5,218 nt of DNA from Acidimangrovimonas sp. Its GTDB lineage: Bacteria > Pseudomonadota > Alphaproteobacteria > Rhodobacterales > Rhodobacteraceae. This document shows positions 4,594 through 5,218 of the stretch, piece after piece. The notes beneath the pieces are model-generated. The model saw only the letters and a list, made by a program, of their open reading frames with translations. It was not told the DNA's origin and searched no databases. How positions within the stretch are numbered: position 1 is the first letter of the stretch; the number at the start of each line of letters is the position of its first letter. The translations under genes and the position numbers were made by a program. The stretch spans positions 1 through 5,218 of the forward strand of contig JASBUM010000386.1 in the NCBI GenBank assembly GCA_030147905.1. The letters are read 5' to 3'.

Positions 4594-5218
4594 CTAATCC
4601 AGCGTGCGACGGAACCGCGACAGTGCAAGAAGCGCAAAGGCGAGAACGAAGCCGGTCAGCGCCAGCATGGTCGACGACACGTCGCCGAGCGTGGCGCCCT
4701 TCAGCATGACGCCGCGCACCAGCCGCAGGAAATGCGTCAGCGGCAGGAGCTCTCCCAGCACCTGAGCCCAGACCGGCATGCCACGAAACGGGAACATGAA
4801 CCCCGAAAGCAGGATCGAGGGCAGGAAGAAGAAGAAGGCGAGCTGCATCGCCTGCATCTGCGTACGCGCCATGGTCGAGATCGTGTAGCCCAGAAGGACC
4901 ATCGCCATGACGAAGACCAGCACCCCCAGCAGCAGAAGCCACAGCGCACCGACGAAGGGCACGCCGAAAAGGATCTTGGCGGCGATCAGGATCACCACCA
5001 CCTGGGCCGCCCCCACCATCACGTAGGGCAGGACCTTGCCCAGCATGATCTCGAAGGGCGTGGCGGGCATCGCCAGCAGGTTCTCCATCGTGCCGCGCTC
5101 GGTCTCGCGCGTCAGCGCCATCGACGTCATCATCACCATCGTCATCTGCAAGATGACGCCCAGCAGACCGGGAACGATGTTGTACTGGGTTATGGCCTCG
5201 GGATTGTAGCGGTCGTGA
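4594..5218 (-). CDS. ABC-2 type transporter permease, C-terminal part
   Basis: The last 207 residues of an inner-membrane ABC exporter subunit are visible; the start lies beyond the right edge, and family members are usually about 370-380 residues. The internal ATG at 5151 is not the start, since the frame continues with HDRYNPEAITQYNIVPGLLGVIL, the conserved segment leading into a membrane helix. Counting visible residues: RETERGTMENLLAMP (37-51) is the hallmark coupling motif of the YhhJ/YbhS-like group, and GFMFPFRGMPVWAQ (139-152) is the re-entrant loop motif. Five hydrophobic segments lie near 15-36, 61-83, 88-113, 122-141 and 181-200. Such permeases dimerise and pair with an ATPase, often with a periplasmic adaptor encoded upstream, to expel drugs or other hydrophobic molecules; the substrate cannot be read here. 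The gene stops with TAG at 4596-4594. Confidence 0.95.
   Translation of the reverse strand, partial: HDRYNPEAITQYNIVPGLLGVILQMTMVMMTSMALTRETERGTMENLLAMPATPFEIMLGKVLPYVMVGAAQVVVILIAAKILFGVPFVGALWLLLLGVLVFVMAMVLLGYTISTMARTQMQAMQLAFFFFLPSILLSGFMFPFRGMPVWAQVLGELLPLTHFLRLVRGVMLKGATLGDVSSTMLALTGFVLAFALLALSRFRRTLD

Noticed and set aside
4377..4709. 110-codon + strand open frame downstream of the regulated promoter
   Set aside because: The leader length would fit, but the ribosome-binding site is poor, the product is Pro/Arg-rich with repeat-derived GILAP units, and the last third is antisense to the well-supported permease gene. Kept only as an alternative to a noncoding RNA.

Overview
The window is very GC-rich, tightly packed bacterial DNA. 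Codon use, the protein families and the gene spacing suggest an alphaproteobacterium, most likely of the Rhodobacter/Paracoccus group (Rhodobacterales). That is inferred from the proteins; there is no rRNA or other direct marker here.

Left to right on the + strand: the end of a PfkB-family sugar kinase (1-186), whose stop overlaps the start of dtd, the D-aminoacyl-tRNA deacylase (186-623). A 78-base gap then leads to a three-gene operon with overlapping stops and starts: a small secreted PepSY-domain protein (702-998), an OmpR/PhoP-type response regulator (998-1663) and a PhoQ-like membrane histidine kinase (1660-3012). Facing it on the - strand is a long-form purC (SAICAR synthase), whose real start is the GTG at 4084. 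A short GC-rich stretch with a nested hairpin separates the convergent genes. A roughly 450-base region without a convincing gene follows (4148-4593), then the C-terminal 207 residues of an ABC-2 transporter permease on the - strand, running off the right edge.

The most interesting signal joins the signalling operon to the empty region. A near-identical 26/27-base element, built around two GTCAG half-sites exactly 11 bases apart, lies just upstream of the PepSY gene (652-677) and again at 4304-4330. Eleven bases is the spacing with which PhoP/OmpR-type regulators bind tandem half-sites, so both copies are candidate sites for the response regulator encoded here. The second copy sits 11 bases upstream of a -10-like TACAGT pointing right, where there is no good protein gene but a run of GC-rich stem-loops. 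The economical reading is an autoregulated PepSY-regulator-kinase module (resembling FeuN/FeuP/FeuQ of rhizobia) that also drives a small unannotated transcript, perhaps a regulatory RNA. This is a hypothesis from sequence only.

Smaller features are a textbook TTGACA promoter for purC, a 13-base inverted repeat beside it, and two adjacent short tandem-repeat arrays just past the permease stop.
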